Shown: positions 37,399-46,135, counted from the first letter of the stretch. The stretch: 64,000 nt of DNA from CAYFZO01 sp965226235 (GCA_965226235.1 OZ245335.1:1-64000); one strand, 5' to 3'. The notes: generated by a model not told the origin, from the letters alone. Numbers and translations are program-made.

Positions 37399-38094
37399 TT
37401 CAGTACTTCCCAGTGGCCGCCTTTGGCGGGGCCGATGCGCTGGAAGAATTGCAGTTTCTTCAGTCTGGCGATGTTCTGCTCTATCTTTCGGCTGGAAATC
37501 CCAGCCTGCTGCGCCAGTTCGCGTGCTGCCATGTGAGGATGCTGCCGAAGTAATTCCAGTATCTGCTGCTGGTTGCGGGTCAGACTCTTACCGACCTTTT
37601 CTCCGACCCTATCTCCGACCTTTTCTCCGACCCTATCTTCCAAGATGCGTTTTGCCCCAGCCTCACCGAACTCTTCAATTAAGTGAAGATGTCCTTCGCT
37701 GGTCAGTTTGGCGCTTACCCGTTCAACGGCCGAGACTGATTTGCCAGTTTGAGCGGCTACCTCAGCCAGGGTCAGGTGTGGGTGTGTCCGGAGCAATTCG
37801 ATGACCTTGTCCCGCGTTTCTACCCGCGTTTCTACTGACGCTTTCCCTGCGTCTTCCTCTGCACCAATGGTATGAGGGGTAGCTGGTAAATGTGCAGGGT
37901 TTGCCTGGAAGGTCAGCATCAGTCCGGACATGCTGCTGTCATACAGCGGTGGATCAATGCCATGTTCGAGGCATTCGCGATTGATCTTCTCGATGCCGCG
38001 ACCCCAGGATTCGATGTAGCCGGCGCGAAAGAAGGCACCGGCGATGAGTGGGTTGTAGGGCGCTGAGGGATGTTTGCCCAGGAGCCGCTCAAGT
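37395..38094 (-). pseudogene. Partial duplicate of the AlbA_2-type gene (C-terminal part)
   Basis: From about 38094 the minus strand repeats the C-terminal portion of the gene at 38188-39582, starting ERLLGKHPSAPYNPLIAG and including FRAGYIESWGRGIEKINREC. After the linker the two copies differ: this one has two winged-helix-like segments (LRTHPHLTLAEVAAQTGKS and LRQHPHMAARELAQQAGIS) joined by DRVGEKVGDRVGEKVG, whereas the full copy has one. An ATG at 37931 could start a 178-residue product (MSGLMLTFQ...) holding just the winged helices. It ends at the hsdR start (ATGA overlap). Confidence 0.7.
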
Positions 38095-38191
38095 GCCCAA
38101 GATATTCGTAGCCCAATTCGTCGCGGAACAGGGCGATGACCCGATCCTGCGTGGCGCGCCCCGGTTGGCCGACATTGCCCAGGCTGGTCAT
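38095..38191 (-). pseudogene. hsdR 5' fragment, duplicate in operon 2
   Basis: Thirty-two codons repeat the HsdR N-terminus (MTSLGNVGQPGRATQDRV..LGYEYLG) and overlap the AlbA_2 stop exactly as the intact hsdR overlaps the second AlbA_2 copy. At 38094 the frame passes into the partial AlbA_2 duplicate out of phase. This is half of a tandem duplication of the AlbA_2-3'/hsdR-5' junction. Confidence 0.8.
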
Positions 38192-39582
38192 TTCAGTACT
38201 TCCCAGTGGCCACCTTTGCGGGGGCCAACTCGGCGAAGACGTCCTTCGCTGATTAGTTTAATGGTTACCCGCGCAATGGTCCGGGGTGACTTGCCGATTT
38301 GAGCGGCTACCTCAACCTGGGTCAGGTGCGGGAATGTCCGGAGCAATTCGATGATCCTGTCCGGCGTTTTTACTGACGTTTCTACCGACATTTCTACCGA
38401 CGTTTCTACCGACGTTTCTACTGACGCTTTCCCTGCATCTTCCTCCGCACCAATGGTATGAGGAGTAGCTGGTAAATGCGCAAGGTTTGCCTGGAAGGTC
38501 AGCATCAGCCCGGACATGCTGCTGTCATACAGCGGAGGATCAATGCCATGTTCGAGGCATTCGCGATTGATCTTCTCGATGCCGCGACCCCAGGATTCGA
38601 TGTAGCCGGCGCGAAAGAAGGCACCGGCGATGAGTGGGTTGTAGGGCGCTGAGGGATGGTTGCCCAGGAGCCGCTCAAGTGTCCAATCCTGCGGTAGCTG
38701 CCCGGAATTCCACAGCACTATCTTGTCGTCATACACGCTGATCTGGATCGGAATCCCGCTGCCATAATCTTTATGCACTATGGCATTGAGCAGTGCTTCA
38801 CGCACCGCAGGGTAAGGAAACAGAAACTTCTCAATCCGCTGGATCCCTTTATAACTGATATATGCCTTCAGGTATTTCGAGAACAGGAGCTCAAGCGTTT
38901 TCTCGGCCTGACTGAACAGGTTGCCGTGAATCTCGTCTTGATAGCGCAAATCATCATCGGTCACGAAGAAGCCGATCTTGATGTAGGCGCCGCTGGCATG
39001 GCGTTCCGGGTTGTCGGAGAAAAGCAAGGTCGCCGCGCGCTTGAAGTACTGCCCGTCTCTGAGTTGCAGGTTTTCCAGCAAGGCATCGGTTTGATCCCGT
39101 AGCGCCTCTTCACTGACGCGCCCGCTCTCCCTGGCCTTGGCCTTGAACAATTGCAGTGCTTCCCGGCTGCAATCCTCGGCATTGAACCCTGGCACAGGCG
39201 CATCATCCCAATGGCGCCCCTGCTTACGCATGAGGAAACGCTGGAGTGCCGCTCCCTTTAATTCCTGTTTGGTGCTGCCGCTACGAAGATGGTATTCGCC
39301 CCTGTAACTGATCGGGCTCGGATAGGGTTCGACACGGATTTCAATCAACTCCTTGCCCGCGTCTGTCACCAGGTCTACAGAGACCACGATACCCAGAATA
39401 TCCCGTATCCTGTTGGGCAACACTTCCAGTAGTTTTTCGGCATCCTTCACGCCGACAGCCACGCCCTTGTTATTGCGGCCGATGACCAGAACGCCTCCCT
39501 CGGCATTAGCAAAACCGCAAATCCAGCGCAGACACCCGTCGCGCCAACTCTGCTTCCATTCGGTGTGCTGGGATTCTTTCAT
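38188..39582 (-). CDS. Schlafen/AlbA_2-domain ATP-binding protein with winged-helix C-terminus
   Basis: 464 residues. The N-terminus carries the AlbA_2 fold (ESQHTEWKQSWRDG, FANAEGGVLVIGRNN). The centre is a GHKL-like ATP-binding domain (PAVREALLNAIVHKDYGSG, DKIVLWNSGQLP, GRGIEKINREC). A linker of repeated VETS units leads to a winged helix (LTQVEVAAQIGKSPRTIARV). Such proteins are common companions of hsdMSR operons and probably act as nucleic-acid-binding regulators. The start overlaps the hsdM stop (ATGA) and the stop overlaps the hsdR fragment. The AlbA_2 start MKESQHTEWKQS is slightly shorter than in many relatives. Confidence 0.85.
   Translation of the reverse strand: MKESQHTEWKQSWRDGCLRWICGFANAEGGVLVIGRNNKGVAVGVKDAEKLLEVLPNRIRDILGIVVSVDLVTDAGKELIEIRVEPYPSPISYRGEYHLRSGSTKQELKGAALQRFLMRKQGRHWDDAPVPGFNAEDCSREALQLFKAKARESGRVSEEALRDQTDALLENLQLRDGQYFKRAATLLFSDNPERHASGAYIKIGFFVTDDDLRYQDEIHGNLFSQAEKTLELLFSKYLKAYISYKGIQRIEKFLFPYPAVREALLNAIVHKDYGSGIPIQISVYDDKIVLWNSGQLPQDWTLERLLGNHPSAPYNPLIAGAFFRAGYIESWGRGIEKINRECLEHGIDPPLYDSSMSGLMLTFQANLAHLPATPHTIGAEEDAGKASVETSVETSVEMSVETSVKTPDRIIELLRTFPHLTQVEVAAQIGKSPRTIARVTIKLISEGRLRRVGPRKGGHWEVLK
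38362..38425 (-). repeat. 12-bp tandem repeats encoding VETS units
   Basis: On the plus strand, GTTTCTACCGAC-like units occur about five times in a row (with ATTTCTACCGAC and GTTTTTACTGAC variants), encoding VETSVETSVEMSVETSVKT on the minus strand. The paralogous copy near 37815-37845 has only two units (VETRVETR). The unit length is a multiple of three, so changes in copy number lengthen the linker without shifting frame. Confidence 0.7.
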
Positions 39583-42572
39583 ACCAGGCGGATTCTTCCA
39601 GTGAGCAGTTCCTGCATCATGCCTTGCTTGAGTAGGCGGGCTTTGGAGAGCTTGGCTTCCAGTGCAGCGATTTCTGCGTCCATGTCGGAGAGGACCGTGA
39701 CTATGGTAGATTGCTCCTTTGGGTGTGGAATAGGAAGTTCAATATCTTTCAATGCGGCCTTCGACACTCCAAAAACTTTCAATCCCGTTGCTACTCGAAG
39801 AAACTGTTGGTGGAGCGATTTTAGGTTACCCAAATGGCCTTTGAATCCTGGCGAAAACGTCAGTTTTTTTTCTCGAAGAAGAAATGTGTGTAGACCTGCG
39901 ACCGCGGCCATATTTGCGCCCAAGCCATGTATTTCGATGGATTTTCCAATACCCTCGTTATCCTCTGAAGCATCGGCCATTACCCAGTCGCCATTCTTGA
40001 GTAATGCGGCATTGGAGCATCGACTGCGGTCGATTCTAGGTGGATTCTCAATACTAAAATCGAGATGGTTGTGAAATCGGGTGTGTATATCACCATAGTG
40101 AATATAAAATGCGTCACCCCATGGGACGAGATCATTCCTAGGATTGGTAGCAGTAGGATAGAAATGAAATATCTCGCCAAAAGTTCCCATTCCCCATTCC
40201 TCGCTGAAGCCCGGCAGGCGCTTCTTGCCGGTGAGCAATTCCTGCATGATCTTTTCTAGGTGGCGGTTCACCTTGGCTTCCAACTCGGCCACGCGGTTGC
40301 GCATCTGCGGGAGCGGAATCTCGTAGCGTTCCGCCAATTCTTTCAGGCGCTGGGTAAGTTGCTGGCTCACATGGTCCATCTCACCGTGGATGGCAGCATC
40401 CAGAGAGGCGAGCCATTTGTCGTCCACCACGAGCGTCTTGATTTCGGCTTCGGTAAGTGTCGGATACAGGGAGTCGACTTGAATATCAAGCGCAGCTTCG
40501 GCTTCCTTGATGCGCTTCTTGACTCCAGTCTGCTTCGTGTAAAGTGTCAACCAGTCGTTCAGTATGGCAACTTCGTCCTTCGCTTTCTTGTCGCCCTTGA
40601 TCTCCCTTAACCGGGTGGCGACGTTGGCTTTGTTCACTTTATCCAGTTCGGCGAACGCCCCATCCTCGCCGCCGTGTTCTTCCGCCATCTCGGAGAGGCG
40701 ATCAGTGACGCTATCGAGCTCAACAACCAGTTGGTCGATGGCGGCCTGTTCCTCAGGGAAATAGCGGGCAATGATAAGGGACTTGGGTACGAGATCACAG
40801 GTCCAGCCCTCGGAGGCGATCAAGTAGCAATCGTCCTGCATGGTCTCATCCCAGAAATCCATCAGGTGCTGATAGACATCGTAGCGATTGATGAGCGGTC
40901 TGTCGGCGTAATGCTTGAGCAGGCCCTCGGAAAGCCGAGTGATGATCTCCCTGGGATGGCAACCCGTCTTCAGTTTCTTGAGTCTCGCGGCGTTCGTGTT
41001 CCGCCACTTGGCAAAGTGGGCGTTCATTTCCGCGATGAAGGAGACAAATTCTCGGTGCTCATGGATCGCGGCCTTGATGGTCGATTTCTCCACCGCGAGG
41101 TCGAGATAGCCGGGGCGGTTTTCCCTGAACAGGCTATGCCGCAGCTCTGGAAAGACGGCCCAGTATCTCTCCAGAGAATCGATATCCGAGACAGGGATGC
41201 CTCCTTGCAAATGCCCCGCGATGTCCTGGATGTCCTCGGACGTTTGGCTGTCGATGTAACGCGGCAGGTTGAGGTTGAACCCATTCTGTTCGATCTCCGA
41301 GAAGGAGACCATCCGTGCATATTTCGGGACATCGGTCCGTTTGTTGAAGACATCTACGATCTTGTGAATGTCCATGCTGCGCAACCGGTTCTTTGGGCCG
41401 TCCTTCATGAAACCGCGGCTGGCGTCGATCATGAAGATCCCCTTGCGCGACTGGGCATCCTTCTTGTCGATGACCACGATGCAAGCGGGGATACCGGTGC
41501 CGTAAAAGAGGTTGGCGGGCAGGCCGATAATGCCCTTGATGTAGCTCTTGCGTACAAGACGGCGGCGAATGTCCGCTTCGGCATTGCCCCGAAACAACAC
41601 GCCGTGCGGCAGGATACAGGCGCCTTGACCGGTGCTCTTGAGGCTCCGGACGATATGCAGAAGGTAGGCGTAGTCGCCCTGCTTGGCGGGCGGCGTGCCG
41701 AAGGGTTCGAAGCGACCGAAAGGATCGTTGCTCAGGTCCAGCCCCGTGCTCCAGCGCTTGTCCGAAAAAGGCGGATTGGCTACGACATAGTCGAAGGTCT
41801 TGAGGGGTCCACCCGCCTTGAATTTGGGATCGGCCAACGTATTGCCCTGCTTGATCAGCGCGGTCGGATTGTCGTGCAGGATCATGTTCATCCGAGCAAG
41901 GCCGCTGGTGGCGGCATCCTTCTCCTGACCGTAGAGCGTGACACCGGTGGGGGCTTCGTCGCCGACCTTGAGCAGCAGGGAACCGGAACCGCAGGTTGGA
42001 TCGTAAACGGTGGTTGACGCTTTTGTTTTGGCCTCATGGATACCGACGATTCGCGCAATGATGCGACTGACTTCGGCGGGCGTGTAAAACTGCCCCTTGC
42101 TCTTGCCGCTCTCTGTGGCGAAGTGTCGCATCAGGTATTCGTAAGCGTCGCCCAGAATATCGTCGCCATCGGCACGGTTTTTTGAGAAATCGAGTGCCTT
42201 GTCCTCGAAAATGGCAATCAGATGCGTTAGCCGGTCCACCATCTCCTTGCCGGTACCCAGCTTGGTGGCGTCGTTGAAGTCCAGCGTGTTGGACAGTTGG
42301 AGTTGGTTTGCCTCGTCCAGCGGAGCAATGATCCTCTTGTTGATCTGGTCGCCGATGTCACTCGCGCCCTTTAAGGCGACCATGTCGGCAAAGCTCGCGC
42401 CCTTCGGGATTTTGATCACCCCGTAGGGCTGACCCGCGTATTTGTCGCTGATGTACTTGATGAACAGTAGAACGAGGACATAGTCCTTGTACTGACTGGC
42501 GTCCATGCCTCCACGCAGTGCGTCGCAACTCGACCACAGGGACGAATAGAGCTTGGATTTCTTTATTGCCAC
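39579..42572 (-). CDS. hsdM: Type I HsdM fused to a single-domain HsdS
   Basis: 997 residues. Residues 1-775 are a complete HsdM: N-terminal helical domain, QFYTPAEVSRI, SAM motif DPTCGSGSLL (about 191-200), catalytic ANPPF (about 265-269). From residue 776 it continues in frame into an HsdS half: MQELLTGKKRLPGF, one target-recognition domain (FYIHYGDIHTRFHN) and the conserved helical region ending MQELLTGRIRLV. A normal HsdS has two recognition domains and is a separate gene. The near-identical MQELLTGK/R words at each end of the half suggest the fusion arose by deletion between hsdS repeats. No separate hsdS is present, so it would act as a homodimeric half-site reader. Confidence 0.85.
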   Translation of the reverse strand: MAIKKSKLYSSLWSSCDALRGGMDASQYKDYVLVLLFIKYISDKYAGQPYGVIKIPKGASFADMVALKGASDIGDQINKRIIAPLDEANQLQLSNTLDFNDATKLGTGKEMVDRLTHLIAIFEDKALDFSKNRADGDDILGDAYEYLMRHFATESGKSKGQFYTPAEVSRIIARIVGIHEAKTKASTTVYDPTCGSGSLLLKVGDEAPTGVTLYGQEKDAATSGLARMNMILHDNPTALIKQGNTLADPKFKAGGPLKTFDYVVANPPFSDKRWSTGLDLSNDPFGRFEPFGTPPAKQGDYAYLLHIVRSLKSTGQGACILPHGVLFRGNAEADIRRRLVRKSYIKGIIGLPANLFYGTGIPACIVVIDKKDAQSRKGIFMIDASRGFMKDGPKNRLRSMDIHKIVDVFNKRTDVPKYARMVSFSEIEQNGFNLNLPRYIDSQTSEDIQDIAGHLQGGIPVSDIDSLERYWAVFPELRHSLFRENRPGYLDLAVEKSTIKAAIHEHREFVSFIAEMNAHFAKWRNTNAARLKKLKTGCHPREIITRLSEGLLKHYADRPLINRYDVYQHLMDFWDETMQDDCYLIASEGWTCDLVPKSLIIARYFPEEQAAIDQLVVELDSVTDRLSEMAEEHGGEDGAFAELDKVNKANVATRLREIKGDKKAKDEVAILNDWLTLYTKQTGVKKRIKEAEAALDIQVDSLYPTLTEAEIKTLVVDDKWLASLDAAIHGEMDHVSQQLTQRLKELAERYEIPLPQMRNRVAELEAKVNRHLEKIMQELLTGKKRLPGFSEEWGMGTFGEIFHFYPTATNPRNDLVPWGDAFYIHYGDIHTRFHNHLDFSIENPPRIDRSRCSNAALLKNGDWVMADASEDNEGIGKSIEIHGLGANMAAVAGLHTFLLREKKLTFSPGFKGHLGNLKSLHQQFLRVATGLKVFGVSKAALKDIELPIPHPKEQSTIVTVLSDMDAEIAALEAKLSKARLLKQGMMQELLTGRIRLV

Positions 42573-42708
42573 CTTGTCTGGTTCTCAAGCGGAGTGGATT
42601 CGGCCCGATCGGTCCTCACGCATGCCCGCGCCCGCCGCGCCCGCAGGCGCACCGGCCCGCAGGCGCCGTGTCTTCCTATACTAGCATCCGGGACCGCCCA
42701 CACCGAGG

Positions 42709-43005
42709 ATGGATCGGCTCCACTCCGACCGGCTCGAACGCATCATGGAAGCCGACGACGCGGGCGATCTGATGCGGTGGCTTCGATGGCAACTTGTCCA
42801 GGTTCCCTTCGCCAACCTGGCCGACAGCATCAAGTCCCGGGACGACGCGACCGAGGTGGTCGTCGGCACGAACATTGCCCACGCCACGACCCACCGATTC
42901 GATGCCAAACGAGGGGCGTTTGGCACGTCGTATGCCGACAACTCGCAGGGCGCCCCGATCCCTTGGGGCGGTGAGTCTATCGCCTGGAAGTGTCGATGGC
43001 CGTGA
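42709..43005 (+). CDS. Hypothetical protein, 98 residues
   Basis: MDRLHSDRLERIMEADDAGD followed by LRWQLVQVPFANLADSIKSR. No domain is recognised. It lies in the about 450-base space between the divergent hsdM-S fusion and the DUF2806 gene, and its GC-rich coding looks host-like. The last ten residues (ESIAWKCRWP) look like run-on sequence, so it may be a truncated gene. Reported with low confidence; promoter sequences for the minus-strand hsd operon must also lie within 42573-42710. Confidence 0.3.
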   Translation: MDRLHSDRLERIMEADDAGDLMRWLRWQLVQVPFANLADSIKSRDDATEVVVGTNIAHATTHRFDAKRGAFGTSYADNSQGAPIPWGGESIAWKCRWP

Positions 43006-43018
43006 TACTACAGGGGCC

Positions 43019-43990
43019 TCATGGGGTGTCGGGCATCTCCTGCACCTGCACCTGCATCTGGAGTCCCTCGCTGCGGAAGAACTCCTCCAGACGCGCCAGA
43101 TACCCCGGCTGCGGCGTTCGATTCACGACACTCGACAGTTCGATCCCAGACAAACTCAGGGCAACGCCGTATAGCTTCCATTGCTCTCCAGGGCGCCGTG
43201 GCTTGGCTGACGTAAGAACCCACCGCCGACCTTGGTGCTCGAAAGGCAACACTGGGGGTTGAGTGCGAGGGTTGGATACGATGCTCGTACCGTAATTCCT
43301 CCACGAGTCGTACACAGCTATGATCAACCCGTGCTCGTGGAGTCGATTGAGACTGCTGAAACTCAACCCGAATTCAGCTAGAGAGCTACTCCTAGGCTCC
43401 CCGCCGAGAAAAGCCACTCTCGCGTCAAGCACGGTGCCGTCATGCTTGAGGAACATGGACACTGAGCAGAGTCGAGCAAATAAATTCGCCGTGTCCTTGT
43501 CCAGATCTCGAAGCACCCTCAAAGTACGTAAGGAGCTGCTTCCGGGTCGTTCGACTTGACCGGATAGAATCCTGCCCCACAGCACCTGCATTTTTTCGGA
43601 AGAGACGTCTTGAACATCGTTGAAGAACCGGGCTGTCCAATCGTGATCAGGCTCATCATTGGGCACCGCCTTGTTCTTCAGCCGCATCGCAGCATGGCCG
43701 ACAACCGCGCGGATGTTTGCCAATCTTTTTTGCTCCTGATACTGAAGCCTCTCGTTGATGCTATCTAACAGTTCGATTTCTCCCGTGACACCCTCGGTCT
43801 TGACCGCCAAGTGATTTCGCGCGCTCATGTGTGCCTCGGTTCGGATTTCGAGAACCCGCGCATCGTTCTCGGCAACTATCACTTGAGCTTGTCCTTCTCT
43901 CTTGGCTTTCCATGGGGCCAGGATTGGTCCGGCCACGCTACCGATGCCGCTGGCGACGACTTCCACCAGTTTTGCAATCGCTAAACTCAC
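43019..43990 (-). CDS. DUF2806 domain protein
   Basis: 323 residues. The signature RFFNDVQDVSSEKMQVLWGR and SLRTLRVLRDLDKDTANLF is typical of DUF2806. The N-terminal LAIAKLVEVVASGIGSVAGPI is a weakly hydrophobic helix, and residues about 35-100 form a charged helical region. The family occurs in defence islands and often near R-M genes; its biochemical role is not known. It is upstream of and co-oriented with the hsdM-S fusion, but the 446-base gap suggests a separate promoter. Confidence 0.85.
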   Translation of the reverse strand: MSLAIAKLVEVVASGIGSVAGPILAPWKAKREGQAQVIVAENDARVLEIRTEAHMSARNHLAVKTEGVTGEIELLDSINERLQYQEQKRLANIRAVVGHAAMRLKNKAVPNDEPDHDWTARFFNDVQDVSSEKMQVLWGRILSGQVERPGSSSLRTLRVLRDLDKDTANLFARLCSVSMFLKHDGTVLDARVAFLGGEPRSSSLAEFGLSFSSLNRLHEHGLIIAVYDSWRNYGTSIVSNPRTQPPVLPFEHQGRRWVLTSAKPRRPGEQWKLYGVALSLSGIELSSVVNRTPQPGYLARLEEFFRSEGLQMQVQVQEMPDTP

Positions 43991-44199
43991 ACTAAGGGTC
44001 CTTGATCGACCTTGCCATGCCTGTATGTTAGACGATTTCCTCCCACAAGCTCCCGCGAATTTCAGGCCTGCTCCCGATTATTCGCACCCCGCTCGCGGAT
44101 CGTCTATCTGGTCGTCTAAAGCGCCGCGGCCGTGCCAGCCGCCGCCGTGCGCTTCTCGCGGAGTTGGTCAAAACCGTGTTTCCGGGGCGTATCGAGAAG

Positions 44200-44334
44200 A
44201 CACTCAATGTGCAAGCTTATGTTTGGTTGAATCTTGCAGCCGCGCAGGACAGTAAGCGGGCAAAAAAGAGGAAGGAAGCTATCGAAGCTAAGATGACTCC
44301 CGCGGAGATTGCCGTAGCCCAGAAAATGTCATGA
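44200..44334 (+). pseudogene. C-terminal fragment of a Sel1-repeat protein
   Basis: The frame reads NVQAYVWLNLAAAQDSKR, then a charged helix and MTPAEIAVAQKM before a TGA. AYVWLNLAAAQ is the Sel1-repeat signature and MTPAEIA..Q a common Sel1-protein ending. No start or further repeats are present upstream in frame, so it is a 5'-truncated remnant. Confidence 0.65.
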
Positions 44335-44522
44335 GAATACTCGAAAATTTACGCCCCTGACCGTCAATCAGAATAGCCGCGCTCAATAAATCAGGTGTAG
44401 GCACACAGCCCGGCTCGTGACGCTCAGGACATCGACCAAAAACTGATTCTTCCTCCTACAGAACGCTGTGCGAATAGGGGGGGCGAACCGGAACCCGACA
44501 AACGGTATCGGCGCTTCAATAA

Positions 44523-44550
44523 ACAACGCCCCGTGAATGCGGGGCGTTGT
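44523..44550 (-). terminator. Hairpin downstream of the 61-aa ORF, copy B
   Basis: Stem ACAACGCCCC / GGGGCGTTGT with loop GTGAATGC; one loop change relative to copy A while the stem is kept. On the minus strand it follows the stop of the 61-aa ORF and is followed by TTTATT. Confidence 0.65.
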
Positions 44551-44578
44551 GTCAAAAGAGCGGCATCAGGGCTGCAGG

Positions 44579-44764
44579 TCAGTTCAGTTGTGCGGTTACC
44601 ACCGTGGTGATGATCGCGGTGACGACCAGGATTGTTGATAGCGAGAGACCGACAAACCAAGTCTTGACCGAAGCCACCTCAGCTTTCAACTCGGCTTTGT
44701 CGGCCTTCATTTCGGCCCTGGCATCCAACAATTGCTGGTAAATTGTCTCGAGTGTAATTTCCAT
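44579..44764 (-). CDS. 61-residue coiled-coil/membrane protein, copy B
   Basis: Same length and architecture as copy A (20902-21087): charged helix, then a single transmembrane helix. Two residue differences only (LLDARAE instead of LLDTRAE; VTAQLN instead of VTGQLN). The conservation of frame and terminator in both copies argues that this is a real small gene. Function unknown. Confidence 0.6.
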   Translation of the reverse strand: MEITLETIYQQLLDARAEMKADKAELKAEVASVKTWFVGLSLSTILVVTAIITTVVTAQLN

Positions 44765-44937
44765 GTTTCAATTTCCTCATGCCGGTGCAAGGTACCGCCC
44801 CACAAGGAACTGTTCCCCTGCAGGTTATTGTTATCGGTATGGTGCGCCGGAGTAGGATATGTGTCAAGACACTGTACTGCGCCAGACATGGGACAAACGA
44901 CTCAACCGGGGTTGGATTTTCTGGGTGTGGTTAACCC

Positions 44938-45522
44938 TGATCTTCCCCCTGATATAGGTCCACTTGAATCGAGATGTTTGATCTTTCCCCTGTAATCCGA
45001 GTCCATACGGTCTGACGCGAAGGAGGTCCTCAGATGAATCGCAGGCGATTTACCGAGAAACAGATCATTTCGATCCTGAAAGAGCGAGAGGCTGGCATGA
45101 AGATTGCCGAGCTGGGACGCAAGCATGGGGTATCGGAGCAGACGATCTACCCTTGGCAGAGAAAGTACGGCGGGCCGGAAGTCTCCGAGGCGAGACGGCT
45201 GGGATTGCTGGAAGAGGAGAACCAGCGTTTGAAGCGGATGGTGGCGGATTTGAGCCTGGACAGGCAGAGGCTCGAAGACATCATCAAGATATCAAAAACC
45301 GGTAACGCCTGTAGCCGGGTGTCGAGCCGCAGGCCGATTACAACAGACGCATCAGGTCAGCCAGCGACGGGTGTGCCGACTGTTACAATGGTGCTATCAT
45401 TACAACCAGCAACGACCGCATAGCTCGCTGGGCTACGCGACCCCAGCCGAGTACGCAACACGAGCAGCCTGATAAGATGTTTTTTTCTCAGCTCAAGTGG
45501 ACGGATATCAGGGGGAAGATCA
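44938..45522 (+). mobile_element. Internally deleted IS3-family element
   Basis: Flanked by inverted repeats of about 30 bp: TGATCTTCCCCCTGATATAG at 44938 and its inverse ending ATCAGGGGGAAGATCA at 45522. Only 585 bp long, against about 1.2-1.4 kb for a complete element. It contains orfA's 5' part (ATG 45034, MNRRRFTEKQIISILK, helix-turn-helix, leucine zipper to about 45295), then directly the last about 25 codons of orfB (HYNQQRPHSSLGYATPAEY, stop at 45472). The catalytic core is deleted, so it is non-autonomous. Confidence 0.85.
45034..45423 (+). pseudogene. IS3-family OrfA, 3' part replaced by orfB-derived sequence
   Basis: MNRRRFTEKQIISILKEREA opens a standard OrfA: HTH (AELGRKHGVSEQTIYPWQRK) and a zipper-like segment (LLEEENQRLKRMVADLSLD). 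After about residue 88 the frame runs into deleted-orfB sequence out of phase and stops at 45423. It might still bind the IS ends but cannot transpose. Confidence 0.75.
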
Positions 45523-46101
45523 ATGGCACAAGCATTAACACTAATCTCAGCAGTTTTTGGCGGCGCCATCGCGCTGGCAGCGATTGTATTGAATGATAAA
45601 TTCGACCACAAACGTCAAGAAAAGCAGCTTTTGCGACAAAAACTAGAGCGTCTCTTGCTTCTTATTTACTCTCTGAAGAGTTCAGCTTCTAAAACGGGTA
45701 GTCAAGCTATTAGTAGTTCTAGTAGTATTTCTAAATTGATGGACTTCGACTCAGCTATAGAAGACTTCGACTCCGACCTAGCTATAGAAGAAGAGATTGA
45801 GGTGATTTCAAACCTTTATTTTCCTGATCTAGAACCTTATGTAAACCGTGTACTGAGTGCGTTCATTAATCACAGACTAGTTACGGTTGACTTCAAGAGT
45901 AAGATGCTGGAGAACAAAACAAACCCGAAATACATGAGTTGCCCAGACATGATAAAGGCCTCGTACGATCAATTAATCTCTGATCTTGATGAACTATCCC
46001 ATAAATTAACCTCTGAGATTAAGGAACTAGTAAAAGAGGCGCGAAGTTTAAGCAGAAGGGTATGCCTGCTCAGAAGTGGACCCCTTTGTTCGGACAGTTA
46101 A
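45523..46101 (+). CDS. Membrane-anchored hypothetical protein bracketed by IS elements
   Basis: The ATG at 45523 lies exactly after the IS3-type right inverted repeat, and the 3' end runs into the next IS at 46072 (last about ten codons, CLLRSGPLCSDS, are IS sequence). The product has an N-terminal hydrophobic segment (LTLISAVFGGAIALAAIVLN), then a basic stretch and a long charged helical region with a serine-rich patch. The base composition is clearly AT-richer than the surroundings, a sign of foreign origin. Both ends may be truncated. No family is recognised. Confidence 0.5.
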   Translation: MAQALTLISAVFGGAIALAAIVLNDKFDHKRQEKQLLRQKLERLLLLIYSLKSSASKTGSQAISSSSSISKLMDFDSAIEDFDSDLAIEEEIEVISNLYFPDLEPYVNRVLSAFINHRLVTVDFKSKMLENKTNPKYMSCPDMIKASYDQLISDLDELSHKLTSEIKELVKEARSLSRRVCLLRSGPLCSDS

Positions 46102-46135
46102 ACCCAATCTATAAGTGGATTCACGGTCAGTTATT

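Larger units (their letters stand above)
44417..44999. repeat. 585-bp dispersed repeat, copy B
   Basis: Second copy of the block at 20741-21325, in the same orientation, containing the 61-aa ORF, its hairpin and the IS3-type left end. Here the IS left end continues into orfA, so this copy shows how the block and the IS are joined. The segment near 44872-44890 differs (GTACTGCGCCAGACATGGGA, versus GTATGGGGCCACCACATATG in copy A). Confidence 0.85.

Noticed and set aside
35926..37536. Plus-strand ORF of 536 residues
   Set aside because: It is the antisense shadow of hsdR (operon 2), whose minus-strand product has full nuclease and helicase motifs.
38362..38425. Short regular repeats considered as a CRISPR array
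   Set aside because: Units of 12 bases without spacers, inside a coding frame; they encode VETS repeats.
40674..42017. Plus-strand ORF of 447 residues
   Set aside because: Antisense to the catalytic part of the HsdM-HsdS fusion; low-complexity protein with no motif.
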